A stretch of 64,000 bases of DNA, from the NCBI RefSeq assembly GCF_015840915.1, contig NZ_CP060398.1:3100001-3164000 (forward strand), read 5' to 3'. Position numbers and translations under genes: made by a program. This stretch comes from Synechococcus sp. CBW1002. GTDB lineage: Bacteria; Cyanobacteriota; Cyanobacteriia; PCC-6307; Cyanobiaceae. The first letter of the stretch is position 1. The number at the start of each line of letters is the position of its first letter. The notes beneath the pieces were generated by a model. That model searched no databases and was not told the origin of the DNA. It worked only from the letters and a program-made list of their open reading frames with translations. This document shows positions 35,078 to 44,116 of the stretch, in pieces.

Positions 35078-35521
35078 TCAACCATCATCGTCTTCTAGCA
35101 GAAGCTGCTGAAAAGCGGCATACAGTTCTTGATTCTGACTCTTCAGTTCGGCTTCATGTCGTCCGGCTTTTTCGGTTGTTTTGCCTCGCTGCTTCCCCTG
35201 CCGCCCTTGCCGTTGTTGGCCGCTGGACCGGACTCGCCGATTGTCATCCAGAGCGTCTGCCTTCACGGGCTCAGGGTTGCTGGATGTCTTCACCTCCATC
35301 TGACGTAACCGATCCATGAGATGGGGCGGCACTGTCCCGTCGGGACTGACCCGCATCAGCTGGCGAAACAGTTCGGCCGGGTCCTCTTCGGTTTCAACTT
35401 GATGGCGTCGCTCACTGGTCGTATGGCCAGGCGCTGGCTTGGGCTGAGGCAAAGGCAGCGGCTGTGGTAAGGCTCGTCCCAGCTGCTTCAATCGTTCCAG
35501 GCTATGGGCATCAAAGCTCAT
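35078..35521 (-). CDS. hypothetical protein, charged C-terminal region
   Basis: 147 residues from ATG 35521 (MSFDAHSLERL); the frame extends four residues further to 35533. The N-terminal helix is followed by a Pro/Gln-rich linker and a conserved-looking block EDPAELFRQLMRVSPDGTVP. The C-terminal third is very basic (R/Q/G/K-rich, including RQGRQGKQRGK) and ends in an acidic helix (QLLLEDDDG). The basic region could contact nucleic acid, but no domain is recognised. It is transcribed in the same direction as the pentapeptide gene, six bases after it. Confidence 0.55.
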   Translation of the reverse strand: MSFDAHSLERLKQLGRALPQPLPLPQPKPAPGHTTSERRHQVETEEDPAELFRQLMRVSPDGTVPPHLMDRLRQMEVKTSSNPEPVKADALDDNRRVRSSGQQRQGRQGKQRGKTTEKAGRHEAELKSQNQELYAAFQQLLLEDDDG

Positions 35522-35526
35522 GATGG

Positions 35527-36090
35527 TCAGCATCCCAGGGTGTCGCGGGTGTCGCGACCAGTGATTGGGTTGGTGCCGCTGGCTGAGGCACAGAGAGTCT
35601 TGAGCGCATCGGCGCGCAATGGAACATTGGTGAAGTCGGCACCATCGATGGCCACACTCTGAAAGCGGGTGTTGAAGGCAAAGGCATCTTCAAGCACCGC
35701 ATCGCGAAGGTCGGTTCCATTGAAGACCGCCGAATCCAGAGTGGCTTCGCGCAGATCCGCTCCTCTCAGGCTTGCGTCCTGCAGCTTTGCGCCGAACAGG
35801 CTGGCGCCGCGGAGATCGGCTCCAGTGAAATCGGCATCGCGCAGGTTGGTGAGGTTGAAGGTGACACCACGCAGATCCGCTTCCCGGAAATCCGCCCCGA
35901 TCAGCACCTGCTTGGCATAGTCCATCGCTGCTGGAGCAGGTGCTGCCCAACTCAGAACACCCAGCAGCATCACGATGGCGCTCAGGCATCCAGCCAGCAA
36001 GCGGCCCAGACGTTCCAGTTTGAGCCCTGCGGAGTGGCATGGCACCAGGTCCAGCAGGCTCGGAGAGGCTCCTTGGGAGGCCCTGGCCAT
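35527..36090 (-). CDS. pentapeptide-repeat protein, exported or membrane-anchored
   Basis: 187 residues. A hydrophobic segment at about 33-52 (GCLSAIVMLLGVLSWAA, ending APAPAA) looks like a signal peptide. Residues ~63-150 are tandem pentapeptide repeats of the A(D/N)LxX type (GADFREADLRGV, NLRDADFTGADLRGASL, DASLRGADLREATL), forming a right-handed quadrilateral beta helix. The C-terminus has cysteines near LCASA and TLGC. Cyanobacteria carry many such proteins, several lumenal; function is mostly unknown. Confidence 0.88.
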   Translation of the reverse strand: MARASQGASPSLLDLVPCHSAGLKLERLGRLLAGCLSAIVMLLGVLSWAAPAPAAMDYAKQVLIGADFREADLRGVTFNLTNLRDADFTGADLRGASLFGAKLQDASLRGADLREATLDSAVFNGTDLRDAVLEDAFAFNTRFQSVAIDGADFTNVPLRADALKTLCASASGTNPITGRDTRDTLGC

Positions 36091-36195
36091 AGCGAATCGA
36101 CGGGTGGTCCAACCCTAGGAAAAGTTTGGGACGGTCTTCCTGCCGCGATGACACCGCTGGGGAACTCTGCTCAAGTCACCCCATGCTCTGGATCG

Positions 36196-36585
36196 ATGGG
36201 ACTCCACCGACGATGCAAAGCCTCCACCCGGGAGCGGGGTCAGGGGGCAGAGGACTGGGCGGCGTTGCTGCTGCAGCGACATGGCTGGACCGTGCTTGCC
36301 CGCAACTGGTGGTGCCGCTGGGGTGAGTTGGACCTGGTGTTGGCAAAGCCCCGGCGGTTGCTGCTGGTTGAGGTGAAAGCGCGGGGGCGTTCAGGCCGTG
36401 ATGGAGGCGGTGTAGCGGCCTTCGGCGTGATCAAGCGGAGGCGTCTGGCCCGGGCATGGGCGTGCTGGCTGGCAGCCCATCCCCATCTGGGAGATCGGCC
36501 GGTGGAGGTGGTGCTGGCTCTGGTACCGCTGCCGGTGGGGCTGGATGCGGTGCGCTGGTTGCGGATTGAGGCTGGTCTGGGTTGA
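36196..36585 (+). CDS. YraN family protein (UPF0102)
   Basis: About 129 residues from ATG 36196. Nuclease-fold family with the conserved R-G-x-x-A-E-x-x-A start (RERGQGAEDWAALLLQ), the GELDLVL segment and LLLVEVKARGR, i.e. the D...ExK-type core of restriction-endonuclease-like folds. Cellular role is unproven; members are often linked to DNA processing. An in-frame ATG at 36148 would give a longer N-terminus without family resemblance. Confidence 0.88.
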   Translation: MGLHRRCKASTRERGQGAEDWAALLLQRHGWTVLARNWWCRWGELDLVLAKPRRLLLVEVKARGRSGRDGGGVAAFGVIKRRRLARAWACWLAAHPHLGDRPVEVVLALVPLPVGLDAVRWLRIEAGLG

Positions 36586-36611
36586 GGGTGGTCTGCTGGC
36601 AACCACCGCTC

Positions 36612-36881
36612 CTAGGGCGCCTGGGTCGGGGGCGGATCAGTGGTGTATTCCACCGAGCAGCGGTAGCGGGTGTTGTTGAATCCCACCCCGAATTCTTCGC
36701 AGCGCTGCCCTGTGACCGTGGCTCCGGCAGGGATCTGCTCCATGGCCCGCTGCAGGGCATTGGACTTGTCCCAGACCGATTCAGCGGTTGCACTGCCGGC
36801 CTGGGCAGGTGACGGCCAGGACAGCACCGTGCCGATCAGAGCGCAGCCGATGCAGATCAGGTTCGGAGGGTGGCGGAGCAT
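36612..36881 (-). CDS. small exported protein, unknown function
   Basis: 89 residues from ATG 36881. Signal peptide LICIGCALIGTVLSW ending PAQA/GSA. The mature ~60 residues start with a helix (ESVWDKSNALQRAMEQIP) and continue as AGATVTGQRCEEFGVG and RYRCSVEYTT, with two cysteines that could pair. I associate the R-C-x-V-E-Y ending with short picocyanobacterial secreted proteins of unknown role. It is convergent with yraN (26 bp) and divergent from rsmA. Confidence 0.6.
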   Translation of the reverse strand: MLRHPPNLICIGCALIGTVLSWPSPAQAGSATAESVWDKSNALQRAMEQIPAGATVTGQRCEEFGVGFNNTRYRCSVEYTTDPPPTQAP

Positions 36882-36974
36882 GGACGATCTCTCGCAACGA
36901 CGAGCAAGGCTTCTCTCTTGATAGCCAGGCTGGGCCTGTGGCGCTGCAATCTGGATGCTTGTTCCCGGCCTGCC

Positions 36975-37829
36975 ATGACTTTCGCTGCCCACCGGGCGCG
37001 CAAACGCTTTGGCCAACACTGGCTGATCGATCAGAGCGTTCTGGATCGCATCGTGGCCGCCGCTCAGCTTGGGCCTGAAGATCGGGTCCTGGAGGTGGGG
37101 CCTGGACGCGGAGCCCTGACGGAACGGCTTCTGGCTTCGCCGGCGGCATCTGTGCAGGCGGTGGAGCTGGATCGTGACCTGGTTCAAGGCCTGCGACAGC
37201 GCTTTTCAGATGATCACCGCTTTCATTTGATCGAAGGCGATGCCCTCGTGGTTGCCTTGCCAGCAGCCGACAAAGTGGTGGCCAACATCCCCTACAACAT
37301 CACGGGACCCCTGCTGGACAGGCTGCTGGGCCGCCTCGATCGGCCCGTGGAGCCGCCCTACGCACGCCTGGTGTTGCTGGTGCAGCAGGAGGTGGGAGAG
37401 CGGATCCGAGCCCGTTCCGGCAGCAGTGCCTACTCGGCGCTGAGTGTGCGGATGCAGTTGCTGGCGCATTGCCATTCGGTCTGCAGTGTGCCGCCTCGGT
37501 GCTTTCAGCCGCCGCCGAAGGTGATGTCCGAAGTGATTGCCCTGGAGCCGATGGCGGCTTCCGACCGCCTTGAACCCCGTCTGGCCCGGGCCGTGGAGTC
37601 GTTGCTGCGCCGCTGCTTTGCCGCCAGGCGCAAGATGTTGCGCAACAGTCTCTGCGGCCTTGTGGGTGACCAGGAGTTGCTTGCCGTGGCGGCAGAGGCC
37701 GGGATCGACCTTCAGGACCGACCCCAGATGCTCTCACCTGCCCAATGGGTGGCCCTGGCTACGGCCCTGGAGCCCTATGGCTCTCAGGTTCAATCAAGCG
37801 GAGGAGAATCGAGCTCCACTGAGTGCTGA
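36975..37829 (+). CDS. rsmA: 16S rRNA (adenine-1518/1519-N6)-dimethyltransferase
   Basis: Dimethylates two adjacent adenines in the 16S rRNA 3' hairpin during 30S maturation. 284 residues from ATG 36975. The SAM-binding motif I is VLEVGPGRGALT, the acidic motif QAVELDRDL, the catalytic NIPYNITGPLL (motif IV N-I-P-Y) and the start RKRFGQHWLIDQ, all standard for KsgA/RsmA. The C-terminal helical domain is of normal length. The upstream frame overlaps the divergent secreted-protein gene and is not used. It is followed by ispE, 60 bp on. Confidence 0.95.
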   Translation: MTFAAHRARKRFGQHWLIDQSVLDRIVAAAQLGPEDRVLEVGPGRGALTERLLASPAASVQAVELDRDLVQGLRQRFSDDHRFHLIEGDALVVALPAADKVVANIPYNITGPLLDRLLGRLDRPVEPPYARLVLLVQQEVGERIRARSGSSAYSALSVRMQLLAHCHSVCSVPPRCFQPPPKVMSEVIALEPMAASDRLEPRLARAVESLLRRCFAARRKMLRNSLCGLVGDQELLAVAAEAGIDLQDRPQMLSPAQWVALATALEPYGSQVQSSGGESSSTEC

Positions 37830-37889
37830 ACCCAGCTCCTGCAGACTCAGGCCAAGTCCACGCGGCAGATGCCGCCGCCGCCTGTTGCC

Positions 37890-38843
37890 ATGGCTGAGCT
37901 CATTGTGCGGGCCCCCGCCAAGATCAATCTGCACCTGGAAGTGCTGGGTCTGAGGCCGGATGGCTTTCATGAGCTGGCCATGGTGATGCAGACCCTCGAT
38001 CTGGAAGACCGGCTGTGTCTGCAGGCGCGCCCTGATGCGGAACTGACACTGTCGAGTGATCGGTCTGACCTTCCGAGTGATGGCAACAATCTGATTGTGA
38101 AGGCTGCGGATCGGTTGCGGCGCCACGTGGGTCGGCTCGACCTCGGAGCGTCCATGCGCCTGGAGAAACGGATCCCGATCGGAGCGGGGCTGGCGGGAGG
38201 AAGCAGTGACGCGGCGGCGGCCCTTGTGGGCCTGGATGCCCTTTGGAATCTGCAACTGAATCGCTCCGAACTGCTGGATCTGGCGGCAGAGCTCGGCTCC
38301 GATGTGCCTTACTGCCTGGTCGGCGGTACCCAGCTCTGTTTCGGGCGAGGTGAGCGGCTGGAGCCGGTGCCCTTGCCCGAGCCGCCGCGCCTCGGGGTGC
38401 TGCTGATCAAGCATCCCGATGTGAGCGTGTCGACCCCCTGGGCCTACGGGTTATGCCGCCTGCGGAGGCAGGCCACCTATGTGGAGGGTGAATCCGCTTT
38501 TGAGCAGCGCCGTCAGGCCCTGCGGCAGGGGCCACTGCTGGCGGCTCTGCAGGGCCATGGCCCTTGGCCGCTCTTGCGCAACGATCTCCAGACGGTGGTG
38601 GAGCCAGAGGTGGCCTGCGTCCGTGAGGGGCTGGTTCTGCTGCGGCAGGCCCCGGGGGCCGAGCAGGTGGCGATGAGCGGGTCTGGTCCAAGCCTGTTTG
38701 CCCTGTTCAGCACGGTGGCCGATGCGGAGAGGGCCCTGGAACACCTGGCGACACCACTGAGGGACGCTGGCTTCGAGGCCTGGTGCTGCCGCTGCAGCAG
38801 CTCCGGTGTCAGCCTGGACCCACTCGCCTGTGCCGACCGATGA
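37890..38843 (+). CDS. ispE: 4-diphosphocytidyl-2-C-methyl-D-erythritol kinase
   Basis: GHMP kinase of the MEP isoprenoid pathway, phosphorylating the 2-hydroxyl of CDP-ME. 317 residues from ATG 37890 ([18 protein letters not shown]). Signatures are the substrate-binding [10 protein letters not shown], the ATP loop [17 protein letters not shown] and the C-terminal [13 protein letters not shown], with the catalytic Asp in [10 protein letters not shown]. An ATG at 37869 would add seven residues. The stop overlaps the next gene's ATG by 4 bp (ATGA at 38840-38843). The pair rsmA-ispE is common in bacteria. Confidence 0.96.
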   Translation: MAELIVRAPAKINLHLEVLGLRPDGFHELAMVMQTLDLEDRLCLQARPDAELTLSSDRSDLPSDGNNLIVKAADRLRRHVGRLDLGASMRLEKRIPIGAGLAGGSSDAAAALVGLDALWNLQLNRSELLDLAAELGSDVPYCLVGGTQLCFGRGERLEPVPLPEPPRLGVLLIKHPDVSVSTPWAYGLCRLRRQATYVEGESAFEQRRQALRQGPLLAALQGHGPWPLLRNDLQTVVEPEVACVREGLVLLRQAPGAEQVAMSGSGPSLFALFSTVADAERALEHLATPLRDAGFEAWCCRCSSSGVSLDPLACADR

Positions 38844-39157
38844 GTGAACCCGAGGAGGCGACGCCCTCCACAACCACCCAGCCCCGCAAGGGCCCGCTCA
38901 GCTTTCTCTCGGGTGCCCTCACCAGTGCCCTGCTGGGCTGGCTCAGCCTGGGGGTGAGCCAGCGGGTCGTGGGGTACTACATCGACCATCCGCCCAGCTA
39001 CGGCTCGGCGATGGCCCAGAGCATCGCCACCGCCGTGAAAACCCTGGTGGTGGGGATGTGCTTTCTGGCCACCTTCAGCTTTGGCTTCATCGGCCTGGGG
39101 CTGTTTCTGGTGTTCCTGCGCAGCCTGGTGCCTGCCGGAAGCGAGCAGAGTCCTTAA
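38840..39157 (+). CDS. DUF3082 domain-containing membrane protein
   Basis: 105 residues: a polar Thr/Pro-rich N-terminus, then two hydrophobic segments ([17 protein letters not shown] and [26 protein letters not shown]) linked by [22 protein letters not shown]. The spacing and the A[13 protein letters not shown] pattern fit the cyanobacterial/plastid DUF3082 family of unknown function. Translational overlap with ispE (4 bp) indicates co-expression. Confidence 0.75.
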   Translation: MSEPEEATPSTTTQPRKGPLSFLSGALTSALLGWLSLGVSQRVVGYYIDHPPSYGSAMAQSIATAVKTLVVGMCFLATFSFGFIGLGLFLVFLRSLVPAGSEQSP

Positions 39158-39202
39158 GCTCGGGGACCTCGCACGGTCTTCCCTGATGGTGGACCTGATC
39201 CG

Positions 39203-39298
39203 ATGACTCCCCACGACCTGGGCCTGCTGGTCACGTTGCTGCTGCCGGGCCTGCTGCTCTCGGTGCTGCTGCTGAGCACCTTTGCAGCGGGCGGCTGA
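39203..39298 (+). CDS. possible 31-residue single-helix membrane microprotein
   Basis: ATG at 39203 to TGA at 39298 encodes a 31-residue peptide starting [16 protein letters not shown] and ending LLSTFAAGG. One hydrophobic helix fills nearly the whole chain. The start resembles the beginning of photosystem II subunit PsbM (DLG then a hydrophobic run), but the rest does not match PsbM well, so I do not assign it. The frame sits alone between the DUF3082 gene and pdhB, with a GGTGGA stretch 7-12 bases upstream as a poor ribosome site. It may be a real membrane microprotein or a chance ORF in Leu-rich sequence. Confidence 0.4.
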   Translation: MTPHDLGLLVTLLLPGLLLSVLLLSTFAAGG

Positions 39299-39332
39299 GA
39301 TAAGTTGGCGCGAATCTGGACACCGCTTGGCA

Positions 39333-40316
39333 GTGGCTGAAACTCTTCTGTTCAACGCCCTGCGCGACGCCATCGACGAGGAGATGGCCCGTGACCCCTA
39401 CGTCTGCGTCATGGGAGAAGACGTGGGCCAGTACGGCGGCTCCTACAAGGTCACCAAGGATCTCTACGAGAAGTACGGCGAACTGCGGGTGCTGGATACG
39501 CCCATCGCCGAAAACAGCTTCACAGGCATGGCCGTGGGCGCTGCCATGACGGGCCTGCGCCCGATCGTGGAGGGCATGAACATGGGCTTCCTGCTGCTGG
39601 CCTTCAACCAGATCTCCAACAACATGGGGATGCTGCGCTACACCAGCGGCGGCAACTACACCATTCCCACCGTCGTGCGCGGCCCCGGTGGGGTCGGGAG
39701 GCAGCTGGGCGCGGAACACAGCCAGCGCCTCGAGGCCTATTTCCATGCGGTGCCTGGCATCAAGATCGTGGCGGTGAGCACCCCCACCAATGCCAAAGGC
39801 CTGATGAAGGCCGCCATCCGCGACAACAATCCGGTGCTCTTCTTCGAGCATGTGCTGCTCTACAACCTCTCCGAGGACATCCCCGCCGGCGACTACGTCT
39901 GCGCCCTTGACCAGGCCGAGGTTGTGCAGCAGGGCAGCGACGTGACGATCCTCACCTATTCGCGCATGCGTCACCACTGCCTCAAGGCCGTGGAGCAACT
40001 GGAAGCCGAGGGGGTCAGCGTTGAGCTGATCGACCTGATCAGCCTCAAGCCCTTCGACATGGAGACGATCTCCCGCTCCATCCGCAAGACCCACAAGGTA
40101 CTGGTGGTGGAGGAGTGCATGAAGACCGGCGGCATCGGCGCCGAACTGATCGCCCTGATCACGGAGCACTGCTTCGACGATCTCGATGCGCGGCCGGTGC
40201 GGCTGTCCTCCCAGGACATCCCTACCCCCTACAACGGTGCCCTGGAAAATCTCACGATCATTCAGCCCCACCAGATCGTGGACGCTGCCCGGCAGCTCAA
40301 GGCGGGCCTGATCTGA
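39333..40316 (+). CDS. pdhB: pyruvate dehydrogenase E1 component, beta subunit
   Basis: Beta chain of the thiamine-diphosphate E1 enzyme that oxidatively decarboxylates pyruvate for acetyl-CoA. 327 residues from GTG 39333 (reads [18 protein letters not shown], the usual start); the open frame extends upstream to 39282 without family resemblance. Signatures are [54 protein letters not shown] and the C-terminal [16 protein letters not shown]. The alpha subunit gene is not in the window. secD starts 2 bp after the stop. Confidence 0.95.
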   Translation: MAETLLFNALRDAIDEEMARDPYVCVMGEDVGQYGGSYKVTKDLYEKYGELRVLDTPIAENSFTGMAVGAAMTGLRPIVEGMNMGFLLLAFNQISNNMGMLRYTSGGNYTIPTVVRGPGGVGRQLGAEHSQRLEAYFHAVPGIKIVAVSTPTNAKGLMKAAIRDNNPVLFFEHVLLYNLSEDIPAGDYVCALDQAEVVQQGSDVTILTYSRMRHHCLKAVEQLEAEGVSVELIDLISLKPFDMETISRSIRKTHKVLVVEECMKTGGIGAELIALITEHCFDDLDARPVRLSSQDIPTPYNGALENLTIIQPHQIVDAARQLKAGLI

Positions 40317-40317
40317 A

Positions 40318-41835
40318 ATGGCACGACAACAGGGGTGGTTCGCCCTGATCCTGGCTTTGGCGATCGCCGCCGGAGCCCTTCTTGCCAGCTATCCCTTGCA
40401 GCTCGGTCTGGATCTGCGCGGCGGCAGCCAGCTGACCTTGCAGGTGCTGCCGGCCGGTGCCATCAAGACAGTCGACAAGGAACAGCTCGAGGCCGTCAAG
40501 GAGGTGCTCGATCGCCGCATCAATGGCTTGGGCGTGGCCGAATCCACTCTCCAGACGGTGGGTAACGACCAGATGGTTCTGCAGCTGCCCGGCGAGCAGG
40601 ATCCCAGTCGTGCCGCCAAAGTGCTCGGCACCACGGCCCTGCTTGAGTTCCGCACCCAGAAGCCCGGGACTGAGCAGGCCTTGCGCGGCCTGCTGGCGCT
40701 CAAACGCCAATCCGAAGCCGTTCTACGCAGCAAAGAGCGCCGCACCGCAGAGGTCAACGAGCCGCCCACTGCCCCTGGAGCTCCGAACCCGGAGCCGCCG
40801 CCTGATTTCCAGGCCGACGAACTGGCCGATGCCATGCGCAGCATGGGCCTCACCGTTCCAGCCGGCAGCAGCGAAATTGACCAGCTCAGGTTGCTCCTGG
40901 AAGTGGTCAACAGCCGGGTTGTCGACCTGTTTGAACCCACAGGCCTCACCGGTAAGGATCTGGTCACTGCCGGCCGCCAGCAGCAGCAGAGCGGCGCGGG
41001 TTGGGAAGTGACCCTCGGGTTCAATCGCGAAGGCGGGGAGAAGTTCGCCACCCTCACCCAGTCGATCGCCGGCACAGGTCGCCTGCTTGGGATCGTGCTG
41101 GACGGTCGATCGATCAGCGAGGCCACCGTGGGACCTGAGTTCAAGGCTGCCGGCATCGCCGGTGGCTCCGCCAGCATCACCGGCAACTTCAGTGCCGAGG
41201 AAGCGCGGGATCTGGAAGTGCAGCTCCGCGGCGGCTCTCTGCCCCTGCCTGTGAAGGTGGTGGAGGTCAGAACGGTGGGTCCGTCCCTTGGGGCTGAAAA
41301 CGTCCGTACCAGCTTGTTGGCCGCTCTCTCAGGCCTGGCTCTGGTGGCGGTTTTCATGGTCTGGGTGTATCGCCTGCCGGGCCTGGTCGCGGTGGTGGCC
41401 CTGAGCCTTTATGCCCTGTTCAACCTGGCGATCTACGCCCTGATTCCGGTGACCCTGACCCTGCCGGGGATCGCAGGCTTCATCCTGTCGATCGGCATCG
41501 CGGTCGATGCCAACGTTCTGATCTTCGAGCGGGTCAAGGAGGAACTGCGCCAGGGCACCACCTTGATCCGATCGATCGATTCCGGTTTCTCCCTTGCCCT
41601 GTCGTCGATCCTCGATGGGCACGTCACGGGACTGATCAGCTGCGTCGCCCTGTTCGCGCTCGGCACCGGCCTGGTCAAGGGTTTTGCCGTGACCCTGGGG
41701 ATCGGTCTTCTGCTGAGCCTGTTCACCGCACTGACCTGTACCCGAACCCTGCTGCGGTTGCTGATGAGCTATCCAAGCCTGCGCCGTTCCACCTATTTCC
41801 TGCCTGCCACCCAGCTCCCCGGCACCGCCGCATGA
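40318..41835 (+). CDS. secD: protein translocase subunit SecD
   Basis: RND-type partner of SecYEG that uses the proton gradient to pull exported proteins out on the trans side. 505 residues: TM1, then the periplasmic P1 domain beginning LGLDLRGGSQLTLQV, a Pro-rich insert around residues 145-165 (PPTAPGAPNPEPPPD), and a second periplasmic block (GAGWEVTLGFNREGGEKFA). A five-helix C-terminal bundle has AGFILSIGIAVDANVLIFERVKEE, the conserved Asp region, shown by its two halves. The stop overlaps the secF ATG by 4 bp (41832-41835). Confidence 0.95.
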   Translation: MARQQGWFALILALAIAAGALLASYPLQLGLDLRGGSQLTLQVLPAGAIKTVDKEQLEAVKEVLDRRINGLGVAESTLQTVGNDQMVLQLPGEQDPSRAAKVLGTTALLEFRTQKPGTEQALRGLLALKRQSEAVLRSKERRTAEVNEPPTAPGAPNPEPPPDFQADELADAMRSMGLTVPAGSSEIDQLRLLLEVVNSRVVDLFEPTGLTGKDLVTAGRQQQQSGAGWEVTLGFNREGGEKFATLTQSIAGTGRLLGIVLDGRSISEATVGPEFKAAGIAGGSASITGNFSAEEARDLEVQLRGGSLPLPVKVVEVRTVGPSLGAENVRTSLLAALSGLALVAVFMVWVYRLPGLVAVVALSLYALFNLAIYALIPVTLTLPGIAGFILSIGIAVDANVLIFERVKEELRQGTTLIRSIDSGFSLALSSILDGHVTGLISCVALFALGTGLVKGFAVTLGIGLLLSLFTALTCTRTLLRLLMSYPSLRRSTYFLPATQLPGTAA

Positions 41836-42803
41836 CCGCAAGCCTTGCTTCCCCTCCACCCCTTCGCTTTTTCCGCATCAGCCGGCATCGACGCGTCGCC
41901 TGGATCGGGTCTGGGGTTGCCTGCCTGTTGAGCCTGATCGGCCTGGCCATCTGCTGGTTCACTCCTTCCATCGGTGCACCCTTGAAGCCGGGGCTCGATT
42001 TCACCGGCGGCACCCAGATCCAGATCGAGCGTGCCTGTGATCCAGGCGCCTGCTCAGCGATCAATGGACAGGAGATCCAGCAGCGCCTGGCCCGGATCAG
42101 CCTCCCCAGCGAAGCAGAGGAGCAGGCACCGAACATCTCCAGCGTCGCCGTGCAGGTGCTGGATCAGGGCCAGTCCGTGGTGTTGCGGTTGCCCGCTCTG
42201 GCGCCGGCCCAGAGCGCTGCGGTGATTGAGGAGATGGCCGCGGATGTGGGTCCGCTCGATCAGGCCGGTACCTCGGTCAATACGATCGGCCCCACGCTCG
42301 GAGCGCAGCTGTTGCAAGGCAGCCTGATTTCTCTGCTGGTGAGTTTTGCGGCAATCGCGGCCTACATCACCCTCCGCTACGACCGTGTCTATGCCTTTCT
42401 GGCCCTGCTGGCTCTGGGTCACGATGTGCTGATCACCTGTGGGGTGTTCGCCTGGCTCGGTCTGCTCCAAGGGATTGAGGTCGACTCGCTCTTTGCCGTA
42501 TCGCTGATCACCGTGGCCGGCTATTCGGTGACAGACACCGTGGTGGTGTTCGACCGGATTCGGGAGCAGAAATCCCTGATTGGCCAGTTTTCGCTCATCA
42601 ATCAGGTGGACGTCGCTGTGGATGCCACCCTCACCCGCTCGCTCTACACCTCGCTCACCACGCTGTTACCACTGCTGGCCCTGATCTTCTTCGGAGGTAG
42701 CAGCCTGTTCTGGTTCGCTGTGGCCCTAACCATCGGCATTTCTGTTGGCAGCTGGTCGAGCATCGGCATCGCTCCGACCCTTCTGCCACTGTTGTCCCGT
42801 TGA
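41832..42803 (+). CDS. secF: protein translocase subunit SecF
   Basis: Second half of the SecDF pump, 323 residues. It has N-terminal TM, PGLDFTGGTQIQIE, the periplasmic domain, then five helices with GYSVTDTVVVFDRIREQ, the conserved Asp/Arg region, and a SLYTSLTTLLPLLAL motif. It has overlapping starts and stops on both sides: ATGA with secD and TGATG with the following small gene, so three proteins come from one message. Confidence 0.95.
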   Translation: MTASLASPPPLRFFRISRHRRVAWIGSGVACLLSLIGLAICWFTPSIGAPLKPGLDFTGGTQIQIERACDPGACSAINGQEIQQRLARISLPSEAEEQAPNISSVAVQVLDQGQSVVLRLPALAPAQSAAVIEEMAADVGPLDQAGTSVNTIGPTLGAQLLQGSLISLLVSFAAIAAYITLRYDRVYAFLALLALGHDVLITCGVFAWLGLLQGIEVDSLFAVSLITVAGYSVTDTVVVFDRIREQKSLIGQFSLINQVDVAVDATLTRSLYTSLTTLLPLLALIFFGGSSLFWFAVALTIGISVGSWSSIGIAPTLLPLLSR

Positions 42804-43009
42804 TGGAGACCCCAGTGCGGCGAGGCAGGGCAGGCCTTCTTGTCCCGATCGCCCTGTTGCTGTTCGCCCTCGCGGATCTTCGGGTCGAACTGCAGCTGTT
42901 GCTGGATCACGTGACCCTGACGGCACTGGGGTTTGCGATCCGGGCCCATCCCCTGGCCGTGTTGGTGCTGCTGCTGCAACCGTCGCTGTGGCGGCACTAC
43001 CGCCGCTGA
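42803..43009 (+). CDS. small membrane protein downstream of secF
   Basis: 68 residues. Two hydrophobic stretches (GLLVPIALLLFALADL and HPLAVLVLLLQPSLW) flank a short amphipathic segment containing VELQLLLDHVTLTAL. I have seen similar short proteins after secF in cyanobacteria; the function is unknown. ATG 42803 overlaps the secF stop by one base. The gene ends before the convergent AI-2E permease gene. Confidence 0.65.
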   Translation: METPVRRGRAGLLVPIALLLFALADLRVELQLLLDHVTLTALGFAIRAHPLAVLVLLLQPSLWRHYRR

Positions 43010-43093
43010 GTGTTGGCCAGCACCGATTCAGCCATCCAGCTCGCTTCTGCAGCTCCCGCTCCCGCTCAGTGAGATCGCTGGTAGTCAGCTGGC

Positions 43094-44116
43094 TCAATCG
43101 CTTCGCGGCCGGGTTCCATCCCAGCGATCCATGATCTCGGCCACCACCACCTCCTGACCGATCACCTGCAAGACCACCACCAACGGCAGGGCAATCAGCA
43201 CGCCGGGCAGCCCCAACAGGGCTCCCAGGCAGAGCTGGGCCATCAGGGCCACGGTAGGGAGCAGGTTCACCGTTCGGCTGAGCAGCACCGGTGTGAGCAG
43301 AAAGGCCTCGCCGTTCTGCAGCACCAGCCGCAGCATCAGCACCTGCAGCACCTTGGCGGGCGAAACCAGCAGGGCCATGGCCAGGGGCAGCAGGGTGGCA
43401 GCCGTGGGACCGATGGTGGGCACGAACGTGAGCAGGGCACAGACCAGCGCGCTGAGCAGGGCCAGCGGCACGCCCAACAGGGAGAGTCCGGCCCAGGTGA
43501 GCAGACCCACCACTACGGCCGACAGGGTCATCCCGGCCAGCCAGCCCCCCAGGGCTTCGCGGCAGTCTCCCAGCAACTGCCGCATGCGCAGCCGGTAGAA
43601 GCGCGGGGTGGCCGCCACCACCAGTCCTTGATGGCTGCGGGGATCCAGGGCCAACAGGATGGCGAGCAGGACCATCAACACGAGCTGGATGGTGCTGTTG
43701 GCAGCACCACCGGCCACCCCGATCAGCTGGCCTCCGAGCGGTTGAAGATTCTCCCAGGTGCTGCCCTCCAGCAGTTGCTGTTCAAGCCGATCAAAGCCGG
43801 GCACGTTGGCGGCGAGCGCGGCCAGCTTCTGGGTCAGGGCGGGCAACAGCTGGATGAGGTCGTTCACCTGGGTGAACAGCTCCGGCAGCAGCAGGCCGCC
43901 CAACTGGGTGCCGGCCACCAGCAGCACCAGCAGCACCAGGGCAAGGGCTGCCGGTCGGTTCAGGGGCAGCAACCGACGCAGCAGCGTGATCGGGACGTCG
44001 AGCGCCACCGCCAGAACGATCGCGCCGAACAGAATCAGCAACACCCATCGCAGCTCCCAGGTCAGGAGGCCCAGCACGATCAGGGCGAGGGCACCGAGCA
44101 GGGTGCGCGAACTCAT
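43094..44116 (-). CDS. AI-2E family transporter (permease-like)
   Basis: 340 residues with about eight hydrophobic segments. The layout is that of the AI-2E/PerM family: an initial pair of helices (LGALALIVLGLLTWELRWVLLIL), a large polar loop rich in Leu/Gln with ELFTQVNDLIQLLP, then ...LLGVPLALLSALVCALLTFVPTIGP, the FVPxIGP signature, and a final VLIALPLVVVLQVI. The name reflects one founding member; substrates are generally unknown. It overlaps the paralogous upstream gene by 4 bp. Confidence 0.88.
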   Translation of the reverse strand: MSSRTLLGALALIVLGLLTWELRWVLLILFGAIVLAVALDVPITLLRRLLPLNRPAALALVLLVLLVAGTQLGGLLLPELFTQVNDLIQLLPALTQKLAALAANVPGFDRLEQQLLEGSTWENLQPLGGQLIGVAGGAANSTIQLVLMVLLAILLALDPRSHQGLVVAATPRFYRLRMRQLLGDCREALGGWLAGMTLSAVVVGLLTWAGLSLLGVPLALLSALVCALLTFVPTIGPTAATLLPLAMALLVSPAKVLQVLMLRLVLQNGEAFLLTPVLLSRTVNLLPTVALMAQLCLGALLGLPGVLIALPLVVVLQVIGQEVVVAEIMDRWDGTRPRSD

